Both the position numbers and the translations under genes were made by a program. A stretch of 64,000 bases of DNA from Paragorgia papillata (lineage: Eukaryota; Cnidaria; Anthozoa; Scleralcyonacea; Coralliidae), in NCBI GenBank assembly GCA_035771165.1, contig JAWNZC010000087.1, positions 7,467,001 to 7,531,000 on the forward strand. The letters are read 5' to 3'. How positions within the stretch are numbered: position 1 is the stretch's first letter; each line of letters begins with the position of its first letter. The notes below the pieces were generated by a model. The model worked only from the letters and a program-made list of their open reading frames with translations, had not been told where the DNA came from and searched no databases. Of the stretch, positions 1 to 13,380 are shown one piece after another.

Positions 1-3000
1 ATCTGAGTCAGCAAGCAAGCGCTAAGTGACGATCATATTAAAAAATATAAATAAATAACTTTGTTTACAGTTTTACATTCGTTTCGTACTCTGTCCTATG
101 CAGAATTTAACAGGGAATCTAATCCCGTTTACAGAATCTCCGTCTACCGGGCAGAAAATATTTTGTTGGCAAATCAAGGTGTCATTTGATCTGAGTCAGC
201 AAGCAAGCGCTAAGTGACGATCATATTAAAAAATGTAAATAAATTACTTTGTTTAGAGTTTCACATTCGTTTCGTACACTGTCCTATGTGGAATTTAACA
301 ACGAATCTAATGCCGTTTATAGAATCTCCGTCTACCGGGCAGAAAATATTTTGTTGGCAAATCAATGTGTCATTTGATCTGAGTCAGGAAGCGCGCGCTA
401 AGTGACGATCATATTAAAAAATATAAATAAATTACTTTGTTTACAGTTTAACATTCGTTTCGTACACTGTCCTATGTGGAATTTAACAACGAATCTAATG
501 CCGTTTATAGAATCTCCGTCTACAGGGCAGAAAATATTTTGTTGGCAAATCAAGGTGTCATTTGATTTGAGTCAGCAAGCGCGCGCTAAGTGACGATAAT
601 ATTAAAAAATATAAATAAATTACTTTGTTTACAGTTTAACATTCGTTTCGTACAATGTCCTACGCAGCATTTAACAAGGAATCTAATGCCGTTTACAGAA
701 TCTCCGTTTACCGTGCAGAAAAGATTTTGTTGGCAAATCAAGGTGTCATTTGATCTGAGTCAGCAAGCGCGCGCTAAGTGACGATCATATTAAAAAATAT
801 AAATAATTTACTTTGTTTACAGTTTAACATTCGTTTCGTAGATTGTTCTATGCAGAATTTAACAAGGAATCTAATGCCGTTTACAGAATCTCCGTCTAGC
901 GTGCAGAAAATATTTTGTTGGCAAATCAAAGTGTCATTTGATCTGAGTCAGCAAGCGCGCGGTAAGTGACGATCATATTTAAAAATATAAATAAATTACT
1001 TTGTTTACAGTTTAACATTCGTTTCGTACACTGTCCTATGTGGAATTTAACAACGAATCTAATGCCGTTTATAGAATCTCCGTCTACCGGGCAGAAAAAT
1101 ATTTTGTTGGCAAATCAAGGTGTCATTTGATCTGAGTCAGCAAGCGCGCGCTAAGTGATGATAATATTAAAAAATATAAATAAATTACTTTGTTTACAGT
1201 TTAACATTCGTTTCGTACAATGTCCTACGCAGCATTTAACATTGAATCTAATGCCGTTTACAGAATCTCCGTCTACCGTGCAGAAAATATTTTGTTGGCA
1301 AATCAAAGTGTCATTTGATCTGAGTCAGCAAGCGCGCGCTAAGTGACGATCATATTTAAAAAATATAAATAAATTACTTTGTTTACAGTTTAACATTCGT
1401 TTCGTACACTGTCCTATGCAGAATTTAACAAGGAATCTAATGCCGTTTACAGAATCTCCGTCTACCGTGCAGAAAATATTTTGTTGGCAAATCAAGGTGT
1501 CATTTGATGTGAGTCAGCAAGCGCGTGCTAAGTCACGATCATATTAAAAAATATAAATAAATTACTTTGTTTACAGTTTAACATTCGTTTCGTACATTGT
1601 CCTATGCAGACTTTAACAAGGAATCTAATGCCGTTTACAGAATCTCCGTCTACCGTACAGAAAATATTTTGTTGGCAAATCAAGGTGTCATTTGATCTGA
1701 GTCAGCAGGCAAGCGCTAAGTGACGATCATATTAAAAAATATAAATAAATTACTTTGTTTACAGTTTAACATTCGTTTCGTACACTGTCCTATGTGGAAT
1801 TTAACAACGAATCTAATGCCGTTTATAGAATCTCCGTCTACCGGGCAGAAAATATTTTGTTGGCAAATCAAGGTGTCATTTGATCTGAGTCAGCAAGCGC
1901 GCGCTAAGTGACGATAATATTAAAAAATATAAATAAATTACTTTGTTTACAGTTTAACATTCGTTTCGTACAATGTCCTACGCAGCATTTAACAAGGAAT
2001 CTAATGCCGTTTACAGAATCTCCGTTTACCGTGCAGAAAAGATTTTGTTGGCAAATCAAGGTGTCATTTGATCTGAGTCAGCAAGCGCGCGCTAAGTGAC
2101 GATCATATTAAAAAATATAAATAATTTACTTTGTTTACAGTTTAACATTCGTTTCGTAGATTGTTCTATGCAGAATTTAACAAGGAATCTAATGCCGTTT
2201 ACAGAATCTCCGTCTACCGTGCAGAAAATATTTTGTTGGCAAATCAAAGTGTCATTTGATCTGAGTCAGCAAGCGCGCGCTAAGTGACGATCATATTTAA
2301 AAATATAAATAAATTACTTTGTTTACAGTTTAACATTCGTTTCGTACACTGTCCTATGCAGAATTTAACAAGGAATCTAATGCCGTTTACAGAATCTCCG
2401 TCTACCGTGCAGAAAATATTTTGTTGGCAAATCAAGGTGTCATTTGATGTGAGTCAGCAAGCGCGTGCTAAGTCACGATCATATTAAAAAATATAAATAA
2501 ATTACTTTGTTTACAGTTTAACATTCGTTTCGTACATTGTCCTATGCAGACTTTAACAAGGAATCTAATGCCGTTTACAGAATCTCCGTCTACCGTACAG
2601 AAAATATTTTGTTGGCAAATCAAGGTGTCATTTGATCTGAGTCAGCAGGCAAGCGCTAAGTGACGATCATATTAAAAAATATAAATAAATTACTTTGTTT
2701 ACAGTTTAACATTCGTTTCGTACACTGTCCTATGTGGAATTTAACAACGAATCTAATGCCGTTTATAGAATCTCCGTCTACCGGGCAGAAAATATTTTGT
2801 TGGCAAATCAAGGTGTCATTTGATCTGAGTCAGCAAGCGCGCGCTAAGTGACGATAATATTAAAAAATATAAATAAATTACTTTGTTTACAGTTTAACAT
2901 TCGTTTCGTACAATGTCCTACGCAGCATTTAACATTGAATCTAATGCCGTTTACAGAATCTCCGTCTACCGTGCAGAAAATATTTTGTTGGCAAATCAAA

Positions 3001-6000
3001 GTGTCATTTGATCTGAGTCAGCAAGCGCGCGCTAAGTGACGATCATATTAAAAAATATAAATAATTTACTTTGTTTACAGTTTAACATTCGTTTCGTAGA
3101 TTGTTCTATGCAGAATTTAACAAGGAATCTAATGCCGTTTACAGAATCTCCGTCTACCGTGCAGAAAATATTTTGTTGGCAAATCAAGGTGTCATTTGAT
3201 GTGAGTCAGCAAGCGCGTGCTAAGTCACGATCATATTAAAAAATATAAATAAATTACTTTGTTTACAGTTTAACATTCGTTTCGTACATTGTCCTATGCA
3301 GACTTTAACAAGGAATCTAATGCCGTTTACAGAATCTCCGTCTACCGTACAGAAAATATTTTGTTGGCAAATCAAGGTGTCATTTGATCTGAGTCAGCAG
3401 GCAAGCGCTAAGTGACGATCATATTAAAAAATATAAATAAATTACTTTGTTTACAGTTTAACATTCGTTTCGTACACTGTCCTATGTGGAATTTAACAAC
3501 GAATCTAATGCCGTTTATAGAATCTCCGTCTACCGGGCAGAAAATATTTTGTTGGCAAATCAAGGTGTCATTTGATCTGAGTCAGCAAGCGCGCGCTAAG
3601 TGACGATAATATTAAAAAATATAAATAAATTACTTTGTTTACAGTTTAACATTCGTTTCGTACAATGTCCTACGCAGCATTTAACATTGAATCTAATGCC
3701 GTTTACAGAATCTCCGTCTACCGTGCAGAAAATATTTTGTTGGCAAATCAAAGTGTCATTTGATCTGAGTCAGCAAGCGCGCGCGCTAAGTGACGATCAT
3801 ATTTAAAAATATAAATAAATTACTTTGTTTACAGTTTAACATTCGTTTCGTACATTGTCCTATGCAGACTTTAACAAGGAATCTAATGCCGTTTACAGAA
3901 TCTCCATCTACCGTACAGAAAATATTTTGTTGGCAAATCAAGGTGTCATTTGATCTGAGTCAGCAGGCAAGCGCTAAGTGACGATCATATTAAAAAATAT
4001 AAATAAATTACTTTGTTTACAGTTTAACATTCGTTTCGTACACTGTCCTATGTGGAATTTAACAACGAATCTAATGCCGTTTATAGAATCTCCGTCTACC
4101 GGGCAGAAAATATTTTGTTGGCAAATCAAGGTGTCATTTGATCTGAGTCAGCAAGCGCGCGCTAAGTGACGATAATATTAAAAAATATAAATAAATTACT
4201 TTGTTTACAGTTTAACATTCGTTTCGTACAATGTCCTACGCAGCATTTAACATTGAATCTAATGCCGTTTACAGAATCTCCGTCTACCGTGCAGAAAATA
4301 TTTTGTTGGCAAATCAAAGTGTCATTTGATCTGAGTCAGCAAGCGCGCGCTAAGTGACGATCATATTTAAAAATATAAATAAATTACTTTATTTACAGTT
4401 TTAAATTCGTTTCGTACACTGCCCTATGCAGAATTTAACAAGGAATCTAATGCCGTTTACAGAATCTCCGTCTACCGTGCCGAAAATATTTTGTCGGCAA
4501 ATAAATGTGTCATTTGATCTGAGTCAGGAAGCGCGCGCTAAGTGACGATCATATTTAAAAATATAAATAAATTACTTTGTTTACAGTTTAACATTCGTTT
4601 CGTACACTGTCCTATGCAGAATTTAACAAGGAATCTAATGCCGTTTACAGAATCTCCGCCTACCGTACAGAAAATATTTTGTTGGCAAATCAAGGTGTCA
4701 TTTGATCTGAGTCAGCAAGCAAGCGCTAAGTGACGATCATATTAAAAAATATAAATAAATAACTTTGTTTACAGTTTTACATTCGTTTCGTACTCTGTCC
4801 TATGCAGAATTTAACAGGGAATCTAATCCCGTTTACAGAATCTCCGTCTACCGGGCAGAAAATATTTTGTTGGCAAATCAAGGTGTCATTTGATCTGAGT
4901 CAGCAAGCAAGCGCTAAGTGACGATCATATTAAAAAATGTAAATAAATTACTTTGTTTAGAGTTTCACATTCGTTTCGTACACTGTCCTATGTGGAATTT
5001 AACAACGAATCTAATGCCGTTTACAGAATCTCCGTCTACCGTACAGAAAATATTTTGTTGGCAAATCAAGGTGTCATTTGATCTGAGTCAGCAGGCAAGC
5101 GCTAAGTGACGATCATATTAAAAAATATAAATAAATTACTTTGTTTACAGTTTAACATTCGTTTCGTACACTGTCCTATGTGGAATTTAACAACGAATCT
5201 AATGCCGTTTATAGAATCTCCGTCTACCGGGCAGAAAATATTTTGTTGGCAAATCAAGGTGTCATTTGATCTGAGTCAGCAAGCGCGCGCTAAGTGACGA
5301 TAATATTAAAAAATATAAATAAATTACTTTGTTTACAGTTTAACATTCGTTTCGTACAATGTCCTACGCAGCATTTAACATTGAATCTAATGCCGTTTAC
5401 AGAATCTCCGTCTACCGTGCAGAAAATATTTTGTTGGCAAATCAAAGTGTCATTTGATCTGAGTCAGCAAGCAAGCGCTAAGTGACGATCATATTAAAAA
5501 ATATAAATAAATTACTTTGTTTACAGTTTAACATTCGTTTCGTACACTGTCCTATGTGGAATTTAACAACGAATCTAATGCCGTTTATAGAATCTCCGTC
5601 TACCGGGCAGAAAATATTTTGTTGGCAAATCAAGGTGTCATTTGATCTGAGTCAGCAAGCGCGCGCTAAGTGACGATAATATTAAAAAATATAAATAAAT
5701 TACTTTGTTTACAGTTTAACATTCGTTTCGTACAATGTCCTACGCAGCATTTAACATTGAATCTAATGCCGTTTACAGAATCTCCGTCTACCGTGCAGAA
5801 AATATTTTGTTGGCAAATCAAAGTGTCATTTGATCTGAGTCAGCAAGCGCGCGCTAAGTGACGATCATATTTAAAAATATAAATAAATTACTTTGTTTAC
5901 AGTTTAACATTCGTTTCGTACATTGTCCTATGCAGACTTTAACAAGGAATCTAATGCCGTTTACAGAATCTCCATCTACCGTACAGAAAATATTTTGTTG

Positions 6001-9000
6001 GCAAATCAAGGTGTCATTTGATCTGAGTCAGCAGGCAAGCGCTAAGTGACGATCATATTAAAAAATATAAATAAATTACTTTGTTTACAGTTTAACATTC
6101 GTTTCGTACACTGTCCTATGTGGAATTTAACAACGAATCTAATGCCGTTTATAGAATCTCCGTCTACCGGGCAGAAAATATTTTGTTGGCAAATCAAGGT
6201 GTCATTTGATCTGAGTCAGCAAGCGCGCGCTAAGTGACGATAATATTAAAAAATATAAATAAATTACTTTGTTTACAGTTTAACATTCGTTTCGTACAAT
6301 GTCCTACGCAGCATTTAACATTGAATCTAATGCCGTTTACAGAATCTCCGTCTACCGTGCAGAAAATATTTTGTTGGCAAATCAAAGTGTCATTTGATCT
6401 GAGTCAGCAAGCGCGCGCTAAGTGACGATCATATTTAAAAATATAAATAAATTACTTTATTTACAGTTTTAAATTCGTTTCGTACACTGCCCTATGCAGA
6501 ATTTAACAAGGAATCTAATGCCGTTTACAGAATCTCCGTCTACCGTGCCGAAAATATTTTGTCGGCAAATAAATGTGTCATTTGATCTGAGTCAGGAAGC
6601 GCGCGCTAAGTGACGATCATATTTTAAAAATATAAATAAATTACTTTGTTTACAGTTTAACATTCGTTTCGTACACTGTCCTATGCAGAATTTAACAAGG
6701 AATCTAATGCCGTTTACAGAATCTCCGCCTACCGTACAGAAAATATTTTGTTGGCAAATCAAGGTGTCATTTGATCTGAGTCAGCAAGCAAGCGCTAAGT
6801 GACGATCATATTAAAAAATATAAATAAATAACTTTGTTTACAGTTTTACATTCGTTTCGTACTCTGTCCTATGCAGAATTTAACAGGGAATCTAATCCCG
6901 TTTACAGAATCTCCGTCTACCGGGCAGAAAATATTTTGTTGGCAAATCAAGGTGTCATTTGATCTGAGTCAGCAAGCAAGCGCTAAGTGACGATCATATT
7001 AAAAAATGTAAATAAATTACTTTGTTTAGAGTTTCACATTCGTTTCGTACACTGTCCTATGTGGAATTTAACAACGAATCTAATGCCGTTTACAGAATCT
7101 CCGTCTACCGTACAGAAAATATTTTGTTGGCAAATCAAGGTGTCATTTGATCTGAGTCAGCAGGCAAGCGCTAAGTGACGATCATATTAAAAAATATAAA
7201 TAAATTACTTTGTTTACAGTTTAACATTCGTTTCGTACACTGTCCTATGTGGAATTTAACAACGAATCTAATGCCGTTTATAGAATCTCCGTCTACCGGG
7301 CAGAAAATATTTTGTTGGCAAATCAAGGTGTCATTTGATCTGAGTCAGCAAGCGCGCGCTAAGTGACGATAATATTAAAAAATATAAATAAATTACTTTG
7401 TTTACAGTTTAACATTCGTTTCGTACAATGTCCTACGCAGCATTTAACATTGAATCTAATGCCGTTTACAGAATCTCCGTCTACCGTGCAGAAAATATTT
7501 TGTTGGCAAATCAAAGTGTCATTTGATCTGAGTCAGCAAGCGCGCGCTAAGTGACGATCATATTTAAAAATATAAATAAATTACTTTATTTACAGTTTTA
7601 AATTCGTTTCGTACACTGCCCTATGCAGAATTTAACAAGGAATCTAATGCCGTTTACAGAATCTCCGTCTACCGTGCCGAAAATATTTTGTCGGCAAATA
7701 AATGTGTCATTTGATCTGAGTCAGGAAGCGCGCGCTAAGTGACGATCATATTTAAAAATATAAATAAATTACTTTGTTTACAGTTTAACATTCGTTTCGT
7801 ACACTGTCCTATGCAGAATTTAACAAGGAATCTAATGCCGTTTACAGAATCTCCGCCTACCGTACAGAAAATATTTTGTTGGCAAATCAAGGTGTCATTT
7901 GATCTGAGTCAGCAAGCAAGCGCTAAGTGACGATCATATTAAAAAATATAAATAAATAACTTTGTTTACAGTTTTACATTCGTTTCGTACTCTGTCCTAT
8001 GCAGAATTTAACAGGGAATCTAATCCCGTTTACAGAATCTCCGTCTACCGGGCAGAAAATATTTTGTTGGCAAATCAAGGTGTCATTTGATCTGAGTCAG
8101 CAAGCAAGCGCTAAGTGACGATCATATTAAAAAATGTAAATAAATTACTTTGTTTAGAGTTTCACATTCGTTTCGTACACTGTCCTATGTGGAATTTAAC
8201 AACGAATCTAATGCCGTTTACAGAATCTCCGTCTACCGTACAGAAAATATTTTGTTGGCAAATCAAGGTGTCATTTGATCTGAGTCAGCAGGCAAGCGCT
8301 AAGTGACGATCATATTAAAAAATATAAATAAATTACTTTGTTTACAGTTTAACATTCGTTTCGTACACTGTCCTATGTGGAATTTAACAACGAATCTAAT
8401 GCCGTTTATAGAATCTCCGTCTACCGGGCAGAAAATATTTTGTTGGCAAATCAAGGTGTCATTTGATCTGAGTCAGCAAGCGCGCGCTAAGTGACGATAA
8501 TATTAAAAAATATAAATAAATTACTTTGTTTACAGTTTAACATTCGTTTCGTACAATGTCCTACGCAGCATTTAACATTGAATCTAATGCCGTTTACAGA
8601 ATCTCCGTCTACCGTGCAGAAAATATTTTGTTGGCAAATCAAAGTGTCATTTGATCTGAGTCAGCAAGCGCGCGCTAAGTGACGATCATATTTAAAAAAT
8701 ATAAATAAATTACTTTGTTTACAGTTTAACATTCGTTTCGTACATTGTCCTATGCAGACTTTAACAAGGAATCTAATGCCGTTTACAGAATCTCCATCTA
8801 CCGTACAGAAAATATTTTGTTGGCAAATCAAGGTGTCATTTGATCTGAGTCAGCAGGCAAGCGCTAAGTGACGATCATATTAAAAAATATAAATAAATTA
8901 CTTTGTTTACAGTTTAACATTCGTTTCGTACACTGTCCTATGTGGAATTTAACAACGAATCTAATGCCGTTTATAGAATCTCCGTCTACCGGGCAGAAAA

Positions 9001-9594
9001 TATTTTGTTGGCAAATCAAGGTGTCATTTGATCTGAGTCAGCAAGCGCGCGCTAAGTGACGATAATATTAAAAAATATAAATAAATTACTTTGTTTACAG
9101 TTTAACATTCGTTTCGTACAATGTCCTACGCAGCATTTAACATTGAATCTAATGCCGTTTACAGAATCTCCGTCTACCGTGCAGAAAATATTTTGTTGGC
9201 AAATCAAAGTGTCATTTGATCTGAGTCAGCAAGCGCGCGCTAAGTGACGATCATATTTAAAAATATAAATAAATTACTTTATTTACAGTTTTAAATTCGT
9301 TTCGTACACTGCCCTATGCAGAATTTAACAAGGAATCTAATGCCGTTTACAGAATCTCCGTCTACCGTGCCGAAAATATTTTGTCGGCAAATAAATGTGT
9401 CATTTGATCTGAGTCAGGAAGCGCGCGCTAAGTGACGATCATATTTAAAAATATAAATAAATTACTTTGTTTACAGTTTAACATTCGTTTCGTACACTGT
9501 CCTATGCAGAATTTAACAAGGAATCTAATGCCGTTTACAGAATCTCCGCCTACCGTACAGAAAATATTTTGTTGGCAAATCAAGGTGTCATTTG

Positions 9595-12500
9595 ATCTGA
9601 GTCAGCAAGCAAGCGCTAAGTGACGATCATATTAAAAAATATAAATAAATAACTTTGTTTACAGTTTTACATTCGTTTCGTACTCTGTCCTATGCAGAAT
9701 TTAACAGGGAATCTAATCCCGTTTACAGAATCTCCGTCTACCGGGCAGAAAATATTTTGTTGGCAAATCAAGGTGTCATTTGATCTGAGTCAGCAAGCAA
9801 GCGCTAAGTGACGATCATATTAAAAAATGTAAATAAATTACTTTGTTTAGAGTTTCACATTCGTTTCGTACACTGTCCTATGTGGAATTTAACAACGAAT
9901 CTAATGCCGTTTATAGAATCTCCGTCTACCGGGCAGAAAATATTTTGTTGGCAAATCAATGTGTCATTTGATCTGAGTCAGGAAGCGCGCGCTAAGTGAC
10001 GATCATATTAAAAAATATAAATAAATTACTTTGTTTACAGTTTAACATTCGTTTCGTACACTGTCCTATGTGGAATTTAACAACGAATCTAATGCCGTTT
10101 ATAGAATCTCCGTCTACAGGGCAGAAAATATTTTGTTGGCAAATCAAGGTGTCATTTGATTTGAGTCAGCAAGCGCGCGCTAAGTGACGATAATATTAAA
10201 AAATATAAATAAATTACTTTGTTTACAGTTTAACATTCGTTTCGTACAATGTCCTACGCAGCATTTAACAAGGAATCTAATGCCGTTTACAGAATCTCCG
10301 TTTACCGTGCAGAAAAGATTTTGTTGGCAAATCAAGGTGTCATTTGATCTGAGTCAGCAAGCGCGCGCTAAGTGACGATCATATTAAAAAATATAAATAA
10401 TTTACTTTGTTTACAGTTTAACATTCGTTTCGTAGATTGTTCTATGCAGAATTTAACAAGGAATCTAATGCCGTTTACAGAATCTCCGTCTAGCGTGCAG
10501 AAAATATTTTGTTGGCAAATCAAAGTGTCATTTGATCTGAGTCAGCAAGCGCGCGGTAAGTGACGATCATATTTAAAAAATATAAATAAATTACTTTGTT
10601 TACAGTTTAACATTCGTTTCGTACACTGTCCTATGTGGAATTTAACAACGAATCTAATGCCGTTTATAGAATCTCCGTCTACCGGGCAGAAAATATTTTG
10701 TTGGCAAATCAAGGTGTCATTTGATCTGAGTCAGCAAGCGCGCACTAAGTGATGATAATATTAAAAAATATAAATAAATTACTTTGTTTACAGTTTAACA
10801 TTCGTTTCGTACAATGTCCTACGCAGCATTTAACATTGAATCTAATGCCGTTTACAGAATCTCCGTCTACCGTGCAGAAAATATTTTGTTGGCAAATCAA
10901 AGTGTCATTTGATCTGAGTCAGCAAGCGCGCGCTAAGTGACGATCATATTTAAAAATATAAATAAATTACTTTGTTTACAGTTTAACATTCGTTTCGTAC
11001 ACTGTCCTATGCAGAATTTAACAAGGAATCTAATGCCGTTTACAGAATCTCCGTCTACCGTGCAGAAAATATTTTGTTGGCAAATCAAGGTGTCATTTGA
11101 TGTGAGTCAGCAAGCGCGTGCTAAGTCACGATCATATTAAAAAATATAAATAAATTACTTTGTTTACAGTTTAACATTCGTTTCGTACATTGTCCTATGC
11201 AGACTTTAACAAGGAATCTAATGCCGTTTACAGAATCTCCGTCTACCGTACAGAAAATATTTTGTTGGCAAATCAAGGTGTCATTTGATCTGAGTCAGCA
11301 GGCAAGCGCTAAGTGACGATCATATTAAAAAATATAAATAAATTACTTTGTTTACAGTTTAACATTCGTTTCGTACACTGTCCTATGTGGAATTTAACAA
11401 CGAATCTAATGCCGTTTATAGAATCTCCGTCTACCGGGCAGAAAATATTTTGTTGGCAAATCAAGGTGTCATTTGATCTGAGTCAGCAAGCGCGCGCTAA
11501 GTGACGATAATATTAAAAAATATAAATAAATTACTTTGTTTACAGTTTAACATTCGTTTCGTACAATGTCCTACGCAGCATTTAACAAGGAATCTAATGC
11601 CGTTTACAGAATCTCCGTTTACCGTGCAGAAAAGATTTTGTTGGCAAATCAAGGTGTCATTTGATCTGAGTCAGCAAGCGCGCGCTAAGTGACGATCATA
11701 TTAAAAAATATAAATAATTTACTTTGTTTACAGTTTAACATTCGTTTCGTAGATTGTTCTATGCAGAATTTAACAAGGAATCTAATGCCGTTTACAGAAT
11801 CTCCGTCTACCGTGCAGAAAATATTTTGTTGGCAAATCAAAGTGTCATTTGATCTGAGTCAGCAAGCGCGCGCTAAGTGACGATCATATTTAAAAATATA
11901 AATAAATTACTTTGTTTACAGTTTAACATTCGTTTCGTACACTGTCCTATGCAGAATTTAACAAGGAATCTAATGCCGTTTACAGAATCTCCGTCTACCG
12001 TGCAGAAAATATTTTGTTGGCAAATCAAGGTGTCATTTGATGTGAGTCAGCAAGCGCGTGCTAAGTCACGATCATATTAAAAAATATAAATAAATTACTT
12101 TGTTTACAGTTTAACATTCGTTTCGTACATTGTCCTATGCAGACTTTAACAAGGAATCTAATGCCGTTTACAGAATCTCCGTCTACCGTACAGAAAATAT
12201 TTTGTTGGCAAATCAAGGTGTCATTTGATCTGAGTCAGCAGGCAAGCGCTAAGTGACGATCATATTAAAAAATATAAATAAATTACTTTGTTTACAGTTT
12301 AACATTCGTTTCGTACACTGTCCTATGTGGAATTTAACAACGAATCTAATGCCGTTTATAGAATCTCCGTCTACCGGGCAGAAAATATTTTGTTGGCAAA
12401 TCAAGGTGTCATTTGATCTGAGTCAGCAAGCGCGCGCTAAGTGACGATAATATTAAAAAATATAAATAAATTACTTTGTTTACAGTTTAACATTCGTTTC

Positions 12501-13380
12501 GTACAATGTCCTACGCAGCATTTAACATTGAATCTAATGCCGTTTACAGAATCTCCGTCTACCGTGCAGAAAATATTTTGTTGGCAAATCAAAGTGTCAT
12601 TTGATCTGAGTCAGCAAGCGCGCGCTAAGTGACGATCATATTAAAAAATATAAATAATTTACTTTGTTTACAGTTTAACATTCGTTTCGTAGATTGTTCT
12701 ATGCAGAATTTAACAAGGAATCTAATGCCGTTTACAGAATCTCCGTCTACCGTGCAGAAAATATTTTGTTGGCAAATCAAGGTGTCATTTGATGTGAGTC
12801 AGCAAGCGCGTGCTAAGTCACGATCATATTAAAAAATATAAATAAATTACTTTGTTTACAGTTTAACATTCGTTTCGTACATTGTCCTATGCAGACTTTA
12901 ACAAGGAATCTAATGCCGTTTACAGAATCTCCGTCTACCGTACAGAAAATATTTTGTTGGCAAATCAAGGTGTCATTTGATCTGAGTCAGCAGGCAAGCG
13001 CTAAGTGACGATCATATTAAAAAATATAAATAAATTACTTTGTTTACAGTTTAACATTCGTTTCGTACACTGTCCTATGTGGAATTTAACAACGAATCTA
13101 ATGCCGTTTATAGAATCTCCGTCTACCGGGCAGAAAATATTTTGTTGGCAAATCAAGGTGTCATTTGATCTGAGTCAGCAAGCGCGCGCTAAGTGACGAT
13201 AATATTAAAAAATATAAATAAATTACTTTGTTTACAGTTTAACATTCGTTTCGTACAATGTCCTACGCAGCATTTAACATTGAATCTAATGCCGTTTACA
13301 GAATCTCCGTCTACCGTGCAGAAAATATTTTGTTGGCAAATCAAAGTGTCATTTGATCTGAGTCAGCAAGCGCGCGCTAA
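9595..13380 (+). repeat. Segmental copy of window positions 1-3786 within the satellite
   Basis: The order of unit variants from the window start is reproduced here unit for unit with an offset of 9593-9594 bp. I saw only a few differences over about 3.78 kb: one A-run change near 980, one extra A near 1095, one G/A change in the GC tract at 10744, and one A-run length change near 1355. Ordinary neighbouring units differ at many positions, so this is a recent block duplication. Similarity ends at 3786/13380, where the following units are of different types. Confidence 0.85.
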
